This document shows, one piece after another, positions 27,650 to 36,271 of a stretch of DNA of 47,002 nucleotides. The position numbers were made by a program, and so were the translations under genes. How positions within the stretch are numbered: position 1 is the first letter of the stretch; every line of letters starts with the position of its first letter. The stretch is from Mucilaginibacter sp. (GTDB lineage Bacteria > Bacteroidota > Bacteroidia > Sphingobacteriales > Sphingobacteriaceae): positions 1-47,002 of the forward strand of contig JAQBOK010000128.1 in assembly GCA_028288085.1 (NCBI GenBank), given 5' to 3'. A model generated the notes under the pieces. That model saw only the letters and a program-made list of their open reading frames with translations. It had not been told where the DNA came from and made no database searches.

Positions 27650-30208
27650 CTAAAACATCCTTGCATTTTTCAGTTTGATGGTTCTTATTCCAAATTTTGG
27701 GATAGCTATAATTGTAGAAATTTGACTGGCTTCCTTTGATAAGGCTAATTCCCCTCCCTCTCTGCCATCAAGTCCGGTTAGTATGGCCTTAGTTGCCTGG
27801 CAGCCAAAAATTATTTTTTCTTTAATGGCCGACCCTGTATTAAAAATTCGCACCAGCATATCGTTACCATCAAAATTTATCGCTGATACTTCATATCCAA
27901 CTGGAAGTTTAACAAGGGATCTGCTCATTTTTTGCGGATGTTTATCGGTTGCTACTGCAATTAAGGGCTCATTCCACTTGGTGCCCTCTGCCCATATACC
28001 GGCTTTATCCCATTTGCCAACATGTGGTATCAAAGCGTAATTGATCTGTGTGGGGCCGTTAATACCATAGTTCCTGCCCCATAAGCCCATCCCCGAGTAT
28101 TGAATATCGAGCCCTAAAGGAAAATCCCCGCCATGCGCGTAACTGGTGGTATGATCGGTAAAAAGCGCCATACCATACTGATTATTTTTGTCGGTAACAT
28201 CTACCCAATTCAGTATTACGTTATTCTTTATACTGTCCCAGCTAGTAAAAAAAGTATTTTTCAACTTGCTTTCAGTTACATCAAAAGGTGCATTTTTGTA
28301 GACCTTTTGATGTTTTAAATTCAGTGGAAATAACGCAAGCAGTTTATTCCGGTCATCATAGAAAGCTTTTACCGGCAACTCTATTCTGTATGTTCCGCGT
28401 TTAGTATCCTGCCCTATACCGGGGTTACCTTTCCAGTCGATATTTAATTTGATATCGATCCGTGGCTGGCCCTGCGCTAAGGTAATCAGCTGGTTGTAAC
28501 TGTTGCCCCCTATGTACCCTTGCACCAAAATACTAATCCTCAGCGGCCCATTTTCTATGATCTCTACATGGGCGGCACTATCTGCGCTTGATCTAAAGCC
28601 ACCATCATGATAAAAGTTCCCGCGCAGTTCATTAAAGCTGCGGGCGTTTGACTGGTCAACAAACTCTTTATTATTTAATTTTTTTGCGATGATACTTTTT
28701 ATTACCCCCCCACGTGCCGGATCGATGATGAGCTTGTACAGATCTGTTTCTAGCTTATAGTTTCCATTAGCCAATTTATTCACGGCCGCGCCTTTTGCAT
28801 CTGCCGATGCTTTATCCGTTAGCTGATAAACCTTATATCCTACAGATGGCACTTTGGCCTTAAAAATGATACTGTTCCCGTTGGAAACCTGTAAAGGCAC
28901 GGAATGTCCGTTTTCATCAATCAAACCAATATTAGCCAAATCCAGGGCAGATGACAGCGGCACGTTTATTACTTCATCGCGGTTGGCGCCGGTGGTATTG
29001 TAAACGGTGACATAATTACCAATAACACCAGCCTTATTTAATGCGTCACCCGCGCGGTTAATAATGCTATCACATATCCGGTTGGTGTGGCCTGTCCAGA
29101 TGGTTACCTTATCTGCCCAGGTGTTACCGGGTTTGCCGTTGTAAGGCACTATCCAGCAATCATGATGCTGTGATAGCAACAAAGTGCGCCAAGCCGAATC
29201 TAATGGTGTCTGTGGCCAATCGGCATCGGCATAAATCTTAGCCAGAGCGCCCAGCTTCTCAGTAGCCACCAGCTTGTTTTCAGATACACGTACTTTCTGC
29301 GCAATTTGCTGTGTAACCTGCGAACCCCAAACCAGGCTTACCAAAATATCTTCCTGCGATATCTTCCAGTTTTGTTTTGCATCCTTTGCTGTTACATTGG
29401 CAAAGTAATTGCGCCAGGTAGTATAAACATTTTTAATATTGCCATCTACGCCATTACCTATAAAGGGCCCGCCTTTCCAGCCAGCATCCTGTAGCGTCAT
29501 CCCTATTGGGTGTGTAATACCGTCTGTGAGCGCAGTATTAATATATGCTGGCGAGTTATTCCAGGCGATAGTTTGCCAGGTTGATTTAGTGGCCAGTTTT
29601 TCTACATTATAACGTGGGGAGGCAATTATGCCAGTGCCATCCGGACCGATCCAATTAACCAGTTCACCACCATGTGGACGGGTATAACCACCAAAACAGG
29701 TATTCGGGTTTTTCAAGGATGCATATTTAAACCCAAAAGATTTCAATATCTGCGGCAAGGCGCTGGTAAAGCAAGGCTCTTCGGACGAATAGCTGGTAAA
29801 TACCGCTTCTGGAAAATGAGCTTTGATCATCTTCATCCCGTAGCTAAACTGCCGGATAATACTCTCGCCAGATATGTTGTACATATAGCTTTGCGCATAA
29901 GCCGGGTTCACATATTCAATTCTTCCTTTTAGGGACTGATCTGCGAAAATCGCCTTAAAATCTTCATAAGCTGCAGGGTCAATAGCTTGCGCCCTGGCCC
30001 AGGTTTCCGGCTCCAACTCGATATTAATTTTCCATTCGGGGTTCTTTTTTAACATATCTGCCATAAACCGGGTGTTCCAATCCGGGTAATGCCCCCATAT
30101 CCCGCCATGAAAACCATCTATATAATAGGCAGTTTGGGCAGATACTTTTGCATAGCTAAGGCAGACAACTAAAACAGAAAACAGATGTGATAATTTTTTA
30201 ACACTCAT
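27650..30208 (-). CDS. GH38-like alpha-mannosidase homologue with altered metal site, secreted
   Basis: This 852-residue protein has a signal peptide (about 1-25). The N-terminal half resembles the GH38 catalytic domain and the C-terminal half its beta-sandwich domains. The late His site is kept as QHHD (H348-H349-D350). The early site reads DGFHGG (H34) where canonical GH38 has His-x-Asp, and the nucleophile region reads SSEEPCFTSALPQIL (E143-E144) where Asp is usual. It therefore belongs to a divergent GH38-like group, possibly with changed metal binding or mechanism. Given the GH92 and GH2 neighbours an alpha-mannosidase role remains likely, but activity is not assured. It begins two bases after SGNH3, so the two are translationally coupled. 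Confidence 0.75.
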   Translation of the reverse strand: MSVKKLSHLFSVLVVCLSYAKVSAQTAYYIDGFHGGIWGHYPDWNTRFMADMLKKNPEWKINIELEPETWARAQAIDPAAYEDFKAIFADQSLKGRIEYVNPAYAQSYMYNISGESIIRQFSYGMKMIKAHFPEAVFTSYSSEEPCFTSALPQILKSFGFKYASLKNPNTCFGGYTRPHGGELVNWIGPDGTGIIASPRYNVEKLATKSTWQTIAWNNSPAYINTALTDGITHPIGMTLQDAGWKGGPFIGNGVDGNIKNVYTTWRNYFANVTAKDAKQNWKISQEDILVSLVWGSQVTQQIAQKVRVSENKLVATEKLGALAKIYADADWPQTPLDSAWRTLLLSQHHDCWIVPYNGKPGNTWADKVTIWTGHTNRICDSIINRAGDALNKAGVIGNYVTVYNTTGANRDEVINVPLSSALDLANIGLIDENGHSVPLQVSNGNSIIFKAKVPSVGYKVYQLTDKASADAKGAAVNKLANGNYKLETDLYKLIIDPARGGVIKSIIAKKLNNKEFVDQSNARSFNELRGNFYHDGGFRSSADSAAHVEIIENGPLRISILVQGYIGGNSYNQLITLAQGQPRIDIKLNIDWKGNPGIGQDTKRGTYRIELPVKAFYDDRNKLLALFPLNLKHQKVYKNAPFDVTESKLKNTFFTSWDSIKNNVILNWVDVTDKNNQYGMALFTDHTTSYAHGGDFPLGLDIQYSGMGLWGRNYGINGPTQINYALIPHVGKWDKAGIWAEGTKWNEPLIAVATDKHPQKMSRSLVKLPVGYEVSAINFDGNDMLVRIFNTGSAIKEKIIFGCQATKAILTGLDGREGGELALSKEASQISTIIAIPKFGIRTIKLKNARMF

Positions 30209-30210
30209 TA

Positions 30211-31599
30211 TTATTTTATTAAGTTAATCTCGAAACGGTGAATAACCGGCTTATTGATCTGGTACATTTTATCGGTAAGCAGGTTTATTTCCTGTTGCCA
30301 TGCTTCGCGAACGCTTTTAAACCTTGCTTTGCGATAAGTAGGTATGGTTATTGCCACAAAAAAATCCTTTTTAGCATATTTTTGCAGAGAATCAACCGTG
30401 GCATCCCCATCATTAAACAGCAGTCCCTTTGGCTTCAATATGGAATAATGTATCCAGTAATATTCACGTAGTCGGCGCTCAATTTCCCAGCGTTCTTCAT
30501 TTAGGTGCATTACCGCCAATGCCTGCTGATATTGGGGTGTGATGTTAATTAGAGCCAGGTTAATACCTTGGGCAAAATCGGCACCGCTGTAAGTACCAAT
30601 GGTTTTGCCATCAATTTTAAGCGCATACTGACTTTCCTTCAATCCCTTGATTTGTAATACTTCCTGGTTAAACTCATTAGTAAATGGGATCAGTTTTAAA
30701 GCCTCTGATTGAGCGCGTTGCGGCCTTCCAAAACCACTTGGAACGGTATCAATGGGATAAGGTAAAGAATTGGCCAAATAGTTGAATTTGATAACCGCCG
30801 GCGAAATATGGGGTAGAGTAATGGCGCAATTCTCAACGTATTCCATCTTATTTGTCGAGGCATTGATTACTATATCAGCGATTTTTTTTCCTGCTAATCC
30901 CTGGGATTTTAAAAAAGCATATGCCATAACCATTTGCCCATCATTTGTGGGATGGATACGATCAGCATTATTAAATGTAAACAATGAATCGCGTTGCTGC
31001 TCGCGCAGACTAACCCGTGTAAGGCCACCATTAAAATCTACATAACCCCAATTATTTCTGAGCGCGGCTTTTTGTTGTTCAGATGCTATTCTCAAAATAG
31101 CGGCATTCTTTTTTAACAAGGGGTTGATCTTTATTTTAGAGGTTTCATCATACGGCGGCGAGGAGATCATGATCTTTTTAATCTCAGGGTGCGCTTTGAG
31201 TTTTGCCTCGATAAGCGCGAAGCTTTTTAGTGACGCGGCCACTTTAGCATTATAAACAGAATCGGCCTTACCCCCCTTCAAGTTTTGATAACCTGTATCA
31301 TTCATACCAAAGGTTAGTGTCATCACAGTAGGCTTATGGGCGAAAACGTCACTATCAAGCCTTTCAAATATCTGTTGTGCAACATCACCACCTATCCCTG
31401 CATTAAATACGGTAATGCGCCTGCCGGGGTAATGGGTTAAATAATACAGCCAAATGTAGGAATGATAATGACCGCCATCGGTGATGCTGTTACCTGTAAA
31501 TACTACCCGGTCGCCTTGTTGAAAAGGTCGGATCGTTTGCGCGGTAACAATCCCGTTAAAACAAAGAAATAAGGTTAATGTATAAAAGTTTAATTTCAT
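30211..31599 (-). CDS. Large SGNH-family esterase (SGNH3), secreted, paralogue of SGNH2
   Basis: This 462-residue protein has a signal peptide (about 1-20, ending VTA|Q) and SGNH blocks FTGNSITDGGHYHSY (S38), GIGGDVAQQIFERL, GMNDTGYQ and NADRIHPTNDGQ. It shares the whole layout of SGNH2, including the C-terminal NYLANSLPYPIDTVP and ERWEIERRLREYYW segments, so it arose by duplication. It is expected to deacylate a sugar. It heads a two-gene unit with the GH38-like gene. A perfect operator-like dyad lies 18 bp upstream of the start codon, so binding there would block transcription directly. Confidence 0.85.
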   Translation of the reverse strand: MKLNFYTLTLFLCFNGIVTAQTIRPFQQGDRVVFTGNSITDGGHYHSYIWLYYLTHYPGRRITVFNAGIGGDVAQQIFERLDSDVFAHKPTVMTLTFGMNDTGYQNLKGGKADSVYNAKVAASLKSFALIEAKLKAHPEIKKIMISSPPYDETSKIKINPLLKKNAAILRIASEQQKAALRNNWGYVDFNGGLTRVSLREQQRDSLFTFNNADRIHPTNDGQMVMAYAFLKSQGLAGKKIADIVINASTNKMEYVENCAITLPHISPAVIKFNYLANSLPYPIDTVPSGFGRPQRAQSEALKLIPFTNEFNQEVLQIKGLKESQYALKIDGKTIGTYSGADFAQGINLALINITPQYQQALAVMHLNEERWEIERRLREYYWIHYSILKPKGLLFNDGDATVDSLQKYAKKDFFVAITIPTYRKARFKSVREAWQQEINLLTDKMYQINKPVIHRFEINLIK

Positions 31600-31617
31600 A
31601 AAATAAATCTATAGAAA

Positions 31618-31633
31618 GCTAAATTGATTTAGC
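31618..31633 (-). promoter_or_regulatory. Putative LacI-type operator F (upstream of SGNH3)
   Basis: GCTAAATTGATTTAGC, identical to operator C, lies 18 bp upstream of the SGNH3 start and 38 bp after the GH78 stop. In gene direction it is preceded by ATTT, giving TTTGCTAAA. Confidence 0.75.
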
Positions 31634-31671
31634 AAAATGAGCCGATTTTTGGTTTTGTTTAAATCTGTTGA

Positions 31672-34029
31672 CTAAATAATAAATGAATTACTCCCCGCTT
31701 TTAGTGCATATTGCTTTGCTTTCCAAATCAATATACCAGTGGTTCTCTGCGGCAGTGTTATTTGTACAGACCATTTGCCTTGGTTGAGGACATAACTAAC
31801 TGCTATTTTCCCGTCTGGGTGAGGAATTTCACCACTTACTTTGGTTATTGTTCCTAAATGTGGTTTTATCCTGATCTTCTTGAATCCGGGTGCATAGCTG
31901 TCAATCCCTAATACTGTCCTGAAAAATTCAATATTTGGACTTGCCCCCCAGGCATGGCACTCTGAACGTACGGTTTGCAGGCTTGAGTCCTCAGCCCAGG
32001 TAGTCATTCCCATTGCTATATTTTCTCGCCATATGCCCAACCAGTTCATATAATCGTTGCCCAAACCTGCTTTTATAAGTGCTTGGTGCAGGTAATATTT
32101 AAAGTAAACGGTGCATTGGGTTAAACTTTTATCGTTAAGGAGTCTGTTGGCGACAGCTGGCATGTCCGCATTGCTTACCATACCTGTAAGTACCGCCAGG
32201 GAATTAACATGCTGTGAAAACCCGGTTTTTTCTTTAGTATCGGCATATAATTTTTTTACCGGGTCCCAGTACTTGCGTTGTATAGTAGCCTTTAACTGCG
32301 CGGCTTTTTGATTATAGATAATTGCATAATCATGCAGACCGATTTTGGCTTCCATTTCCGCAGCCCATTGATAAGCCCAAAGTAGCTGCAGGTCATATAT
32401 AGCGGCACTGCCGTCCGTACCTTTGACATTACCAGCCAAATTGCCCGCCCAGTCAACAAACGTCCAGTATGGCGTATCTTTTAATGAGCCATCCGGCTGC
32501 TGATATTTGCTGAAAAAATTAAGGATATCCCTTTCGCCCACCAATTTGTCTTTTACAAAACCACTATCAGGCCGGTACATCCAGTAATCATGGAGCATGC
32601 CGATATACCATAGTGAAAAGGTTGAGATGATCTGCGTACCTTTTGTAGGATAACAGCTTCTGGTAACGCCTTCAGCTAAACGCGAATGATCCATCAAAGT
32701 GAGGGCATTACGGGCCAGCCGGTCATCACTGGTATTATAGTAAGATATTAATGCCTGTATCCTGGTATCGCCTATGTATTGTAATTGCTCATAATAAGGG
32801 CAATCTGTATAAGTTTCCCACGCGTTAAGCCGCGCAGTACGCCAGCCAATATCCAGTATTTGCTTGGTTTCGGTATTGTCTGTATTAAATACCGCGGTTC
32901 GTTTAAAAGGATAACCGGTGAAAGTGCCATAAAGATCATCGATAACCAACGGCTCATTTTTGGTCTGTACAATCAGCCTGATGTAGCGATAAGTACGAAA
33001 GTTTAGCGTTGTAAACGTTTGCCCCTGGCTACCGTCTGCAATCAGACTGTCTATTCGCCCTACAAAATCTTTGCCTTCTATTTCATTCCGGTTACTTTTG
33101 CGCCTGCCCTTGCTGCCTTTGTCGTAAAGTGTTTCGGCGTAGCCTAATGAAATTCCGGCATCCTTGCCGCCGCTAAAATTTAGTGTTACATAAGCGTTTG
33201 TTTCAAAAGTTTGATCAAGCAATAAAGTAACCATAGTATTGGCAGGGATCGTTAACGGTGTCTTTACTTCGGGAAATGTGGGCGGAACGCTAATGCCAAC
33301 TGCACTACGCAACTTAATGATGCGTTGGTAGGTCATTTCCCTTGGTGGTAATGATGAAGGAACTAATGCCCAATCAATGCCCCATGACATGCCTTTAAGA
33401 GTTCCATCAAGCACTTTAGCCGCAAAAGGCCACACGCCGTCATTATAATTTACAGCTGTCCAATCGCCTTTGACAGCTTGATTCATATCTACCATTTCGC
33501 CTTTACTGGCAGCAAAAAAATAACCCGGAACGGGCTGATGACCGGCATCACGGATGCATTTCCAGGTGTTGTTAGTATTCAATATCTCTTCATTGGCAGA
33601 ATTCCCCTGTATAATGAAAGCTGTTCGTACCGAAATTTGTGCTTCGGGACGATATTGTGCCTCATTCCAAACAACCCCAGCTATGATATTCTTTCCCACC
33701 GATAAATATGGCGATAAATCAACTGTTTCATAATTCCAGTAGTAGGTATCTCCACGGGCCGGACCCAATGAAACCATCGTTCCATTAACATACAATTTAT
33801 AGCGATTATCTGCAGATATATGTATGGTAAACGATGCGGGTTTTACTGAAAGATCAATACTTTTCCGGAAATAAAAAACGCCGTAACTGATACCGTTATC
33901 CCCGGGTGCAGCTATCCATTGCGAATTCCACGGCTCTTTTCGAATCTGGATATCAGCCGATTGAGCACAGACACTATTAGTCGAAACTAAACCAGAAAGG
34001 AACAGCAGTACCGTAAAAATAAACTTCAT
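31672..34029 (-). CDS. GH78-family alpha-L-rhamnosidase-like protein, secreted
   Basis: I start this 785-residue protein at 34029, where MKFIFTVLLFLSG begins a signal peptide; the frame extends to 34080 but the extra residues precede the signal. Domains: N-terminal beta-sandwich with a GH78-type accessory fold (WNSQWIAAPGDNG, YKLYVNGTMVSLGPARGD), a further sandwich, an alpha/alpha-barrel (about 390-700), and a C-terminal beta domain. The barrel has TDCPYYEQLQYIGDTR where typical GH78 reads TDCPQRDERLGWTGD, and SECHAWGASPNIEFF near the end. It probably releases alpha-L-rhamnose, but the changed motif marks a distinct subgroup. Operator G precedes it, so it is a one-gene unit of the regulon. 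Confidence 0.83.
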   Translation of the reverse strand: MKFIFTVLLFLSGLVSTNSVCAQSADIQIRKEPWNSQWIAAPGDNGISYGVFYFRKSIDLSVKPASFTIHISADNRYKLYVNGTMVSLGPARGDTYYWNYETVDLSPYLSVGKNIIAGVVWNEAQYRPEAQISVRTAFIIQGNSANEEILNTNNTWKCIRDAGHQPVPGYFFAASKGEMVDMNQAVKGDWTAVNYNDGVWPFAAKVLDGTLKGMSWGIDWALVPSSLPPREMTYQRIIKLRSAVGISVPPTFPEVKTPLTIPANTMVTLLLDQTFETNAYVTLNFSGGKDAGISLGYAETLYDKGSKGRRKSNRNEIEGKDFVGRIDSLIADGSQGQTFTTLNFRTYRYIRLIVQTKNEPLVIDDLYGTFTGYPFKRTAVFNTDNTETKQILDIGWRTARLNAWETYTDCPYYEQLQYIGDTRIQALISYYNTSDDRLARNALTLMDHSRLAEGVTRSCYPTKGTQIISTFSLWYIGMLHDYWMYRPDSGFVKDKLVGERDILNFFSKYQQPDGSLKDTPYWTFVDWAGNLAGNVKGTDGSAAIYDLQLLWAYQWAAEMEAKIGLHDYAIIYNQKAAQLKATIQRKYWDPVKKLYADTKEKTGFSQHVNSLAVLTGMVSNADMPAVANRLLNDKSLTQCTVYFKYYLHQALIKAGLGNDYMNWLGIWRENIAMGMTTWAEDSSLQTVRSECHAWGASPNIEFFRTVLGIDSYAPGFKKIRIKPHLGTITKVSGEIPHPDGKIAVSYVLNQGKWSVQITLPQRTTGILIWKAKQYALKAGSNSFII

Positions 34030-34081
34030 CGCAGTTAAGTAATTGGTAAGACAATAATACAAATAAACTGTTAAAAACAAA

Positions 34082-34097
34082 AATAAATCGTTTTAGC
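34082..34097 (-). promoter_or_regulatory. Putative LacI-type operator G (upstream of GH78)
   Basis: In gene direction this reads GCTAAAACGATTTATT, with a strong first half, central CG and 6 of 8 matches in the second half. It lies 52 bp upstream of the chosen GH78 start. TATTTTTG, an exact match to the Bacteroidota -7 element TAnnTTTG, overlaps its downstream edge. Confidence 0.6.
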
Positions 34098-34296
34098 TAT
34101 TTTTTTGCATCAGCCTTAGATATTTTTTCGCGACTTTATTTAAAGCGCTGATTCATTAAAGTAGGCTACAATAACTAAATTATTGTAGAAAGTATCCAAT
34201 ATCAAAAACTATTGTTTTCTTAAAAATATAAAACGGTACTTTAGTGTTTGCAAAGTCAACTTGTCTATTTCCTGTCTTTACATTAAAACGCATATC

Positions 34297-34797
34297 ATGA
34301 AAAAGTTTACGCTGATCGGCCTGCTTTGCGCGGCCTTCCTTTTGGGCTATGGTTTCAGCCGGGTAATCAACCCGGTCAATAGCGGTCCGCGCGTGACGGG
34401 CATCGGCGGTATTTTTTTTAAGGCCAAAGATCCCGCGGCACTGAAAGCCTGGTACAGCAAGAACCTGGGTATCCGCATAGGGGGATTCGGTTCAAATTTT
34501 GAATGGCACCAGGGTATGGACAGCACAAAAAAGGGTTTTACCATATGGGCGCCGTTTAAGGAAACCACCAAATACTTTCAGCCCTCTGAAAAGCAATTTA
34601 TGATCAATTATCGCGTAGAAGGGTTAGATCAGCTTTTAGCCCAAATGAAAGCCACGGGTATAATGCCGACTGACAGCGTGCAAAAGACGAGCTATGGTAA
34701 TTTTGTACACTTGATGGATCCGGAGGGTAATAAGATTGAATTATGGGAACCTAATGATGTGGAATTTGCTAAAATGAGCAGTGTCACTACCAAATAA
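34297..34797 (+). CDS. VOC-family (glyoxalase/bleomycin-resistance-like) exported protein
   Basis: I start this 166-residue protein at the ATG at 34297, which gives a hydrophobic N-terminal segment (KKFTLIGLLCAAFLLGYGF) that may anchor or export it; a TTG further upstream is possible but less likely. A VOC domain follows: VTGIGGIFFKAKDPAALKAWYSKNLGI, then EGLDQLLAQMKATGI, and the metal-ligand strand LMDPEGNKIELWEP. The substrate is unknown; family members include lactoylglutathione lyases, dioxygenases and resistance proteins, and an exported member is uncommon. A bidirectional terminator follows. A decayed copy of its 3' part lies at 40591-40804. Confidence 0.82.
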   Translation: MKKFTLIGLLCAAFLLGYGFSRVINPVNSGPRVTGIGGIFFKAKDPAALKAWYSKNLGIRIGGFGSNFEWHQGMDSTKKGFTIWAPFKETTKYFQPSEKQFMINYRVEGLDQLLAQMKATGIMPTDSVQKTSYGNFVHLMDPEGNKIELWEPNDVEFAKMSSVTTK

Positions 34798-34859
34798 ACA
34801 GCGGCTATATCTATCCTTGCCTTTGTTAGTGTTGTTACCAACACAAAATCATGTTTAAC

Positions 34860-34897
34860 AAAAAAACGCCCTCCAGTTCCCTGAAAGGCGTTTTTTT
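34860..34897. terminator. Bidirectional terminator between VOC gene and alpha/beta hydrolase
   Basis: ACGCC pairs with GGCGT, with CAG/CTG pairing further in. Seven A lie on the left and seven T on the right, so it can end transcription from both sides. The genes flanking it are convergent. Its sequence is nearly identical to the tRNA-His terminator at 42120-42153. Confidence 0.85.
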
Positions 34898-34999
34898 GGG
34901 TCAGTTATGGGACAAATCCCCGAACACTTTCATATCTGATTTAAAGCGACTTGTGGATTTATAAAATCGCATAAAGGAGTTTGATTCGTATTAAAAAAG
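34860..34999. repeat. Interspersed intergenic repeat, copy 2
   Basis: Hairpin plus tail. The tail (34898-34999) shares with copy 1 the words ACAAATC, CTGATTT, AAGCGA.TTGT and GAGTTTGATTCG in the same order with small gaps, and with copy 3 the words GT.ATGG, CAAAT, CGAA and CTGATTTA. Read on the minus strand it would be an RNA-sized unit of about 140 bases ending in a T-run terminator. Confidence 0.65.
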
Positions 35000-35054
35000 T
35001 GACAATGCCAGGGGTTTTCAATCGGCGATATAAGTTTCGCAATCGGGTTATGCC

Positions 35055-36113
35055 TCATTTGGAATAACCATCAACTTCGATAACAGCATCAGCGAATGCC
35101 TGCGGAGCTTCCTGGGGTAGATTGTGTCCGACACCTCCATCGATTATTCGGTTCTTATATTTGCCCGAGAACTTACTTGCGTAGGCGCCCGGTGGCGGAT
35201 GCGGTGCGCCGTTTGCTTCGCCTTCAAGGGTGATGGTGGGCACCGTGATGACCGGGCTTTGGGCCAGTTTATGCTCCAGGTCGTCGTATTTTGCCTCGCC
35301 CCGCGCCAGGCCTTGCCGCCAGCGATAATTATGAATGACGATAGCAAGGTGATCTGGGTTGTCAAAGGCTTTGGCCGATCGATCGAAAGTGATGTCGTCG
35401 AAGTTCCATTTCGGCGAAGCGAGTCGCCAGATCAGCTTGGCGAAGTCATGCCGGTATTTTTCGTAGCCTGCCTTGCCACGATCTGTCGCGAAGTAGAACT
35501 GATACCACCATTGGAACTCGGCCGGCGGCGGCAGCGGGAATTTGCCGGAGGCCTGGCTGCCGATTAGGTAGCCGCTCACAGAAACCAGGGCCTTGCAACG
35601 CTGCGGCCATAGCGCAGCGATGATGTTGGCAGAGCGTGCACCCCAGTCGAACCCGGCGAGGATGGCTTTTCTGATCTTGAGCGCATTCATTAACGCGATG
35701 GTATCGAGGGCGACCGCAGACGGCTGGCCATTACGGAAGGTCTCTTTTGAAAGAAATCGCGTTGTACCATAGCCACGCAAATAGGGGATAATTACCCGGT
35801 AACCTTTTGCCGCCAACAAAGGGGCGACGTCGGCAAAGCTGTGAATATCATAGGGCCAGCCGTGCAGAAGAATTACCGACGGACCATCGGAAGGACCTGC
35901 TTCAGCATACCCAACGTTCAGAACGCCTGCATCGATCTGCTTTATAGGGTCGAATGATGTGTTGGCGCCCAATTTAGATACGCCTGCATCTGCCGGCGTT
36001 ATTTTCCCGGAGCTTGCGTCTGCAAAACCGATCATGCCAAGTTCGGCCGCAGCTATGGTCATCGCAGTAACGCCCAAAAAGCGCCGGCGATCAATTTTAA
36101 GTTTTTCTGACAT
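35055..36113 (-). CDS. Tat-exported alpha/beta hydrolase, epoxide hydrolase / haloalkane dehalogenase-like
   Basis: This 352-residue protein begins with a twin-arginine signal (DRRRFLGVTAMTIAAAELGM), so it is probably exported folded. The core has HGWPYD (oxyanion), GFDWGARSA with nucleophile D156 in place of the usual Ser, and VGHNLPQEAP with H330. An Asp nucleophile points to the epoxide hydrolase and dehalogenase branch and not to esterases. The DNA is clearly more GC-rich than the glycan locus, with codons such as GCC, GGC and GCG frequent, which suggests acquisition from a high-GC donor. It is last in a minus-strand group with a second hydrolase, an SDR and an NTF2-like protein. The substrate is unknown. 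Confidence 0.82.
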   Translation of the reverse strand: MSEKLKIDRRRFLGVTAMTIAAAELGMIGFADASSGKITPADAGVSKLGANTSFDPIKQIDAGVLNVGYAEAGPSDGPSVILLHGWPYDIHSFADVAPLLAAKGYRVIIPYLRGYGTTRFLSKETFRNGQPSAVALDTIALMNALKIRKAILAGFDWGARSANIIAALWPQRCKALVSVSGYLIGSQASGKFPLPPPAEFQWWYQFYFATDRGKAGYEKYRHDFAKLIWRLASPKWNFDDITFDRSAKAFDNPDHLAIVIHNYRWRQGLARGEAKYDDLEHKLAQSPVITVPTITLEGEANGAPHPPPGAYASKFSGKYKNRIIDGGVGHNLPQEAPQAFADAVIEVDGYSK

Positions 36114-36271
36114 GATTTTAAATTTTAGTTTAATATCTAATGAGAATCATGAACCAAGAGCCAGAAATTAGGATAAAAAAGTAATAGACTGCCTATCTAC
36201 TATATCTAAATTTGGTTCTTTTCAATCGTTTTTCATCCATTACTATTTTCCTGACTCTTGATTCCCCCCGG

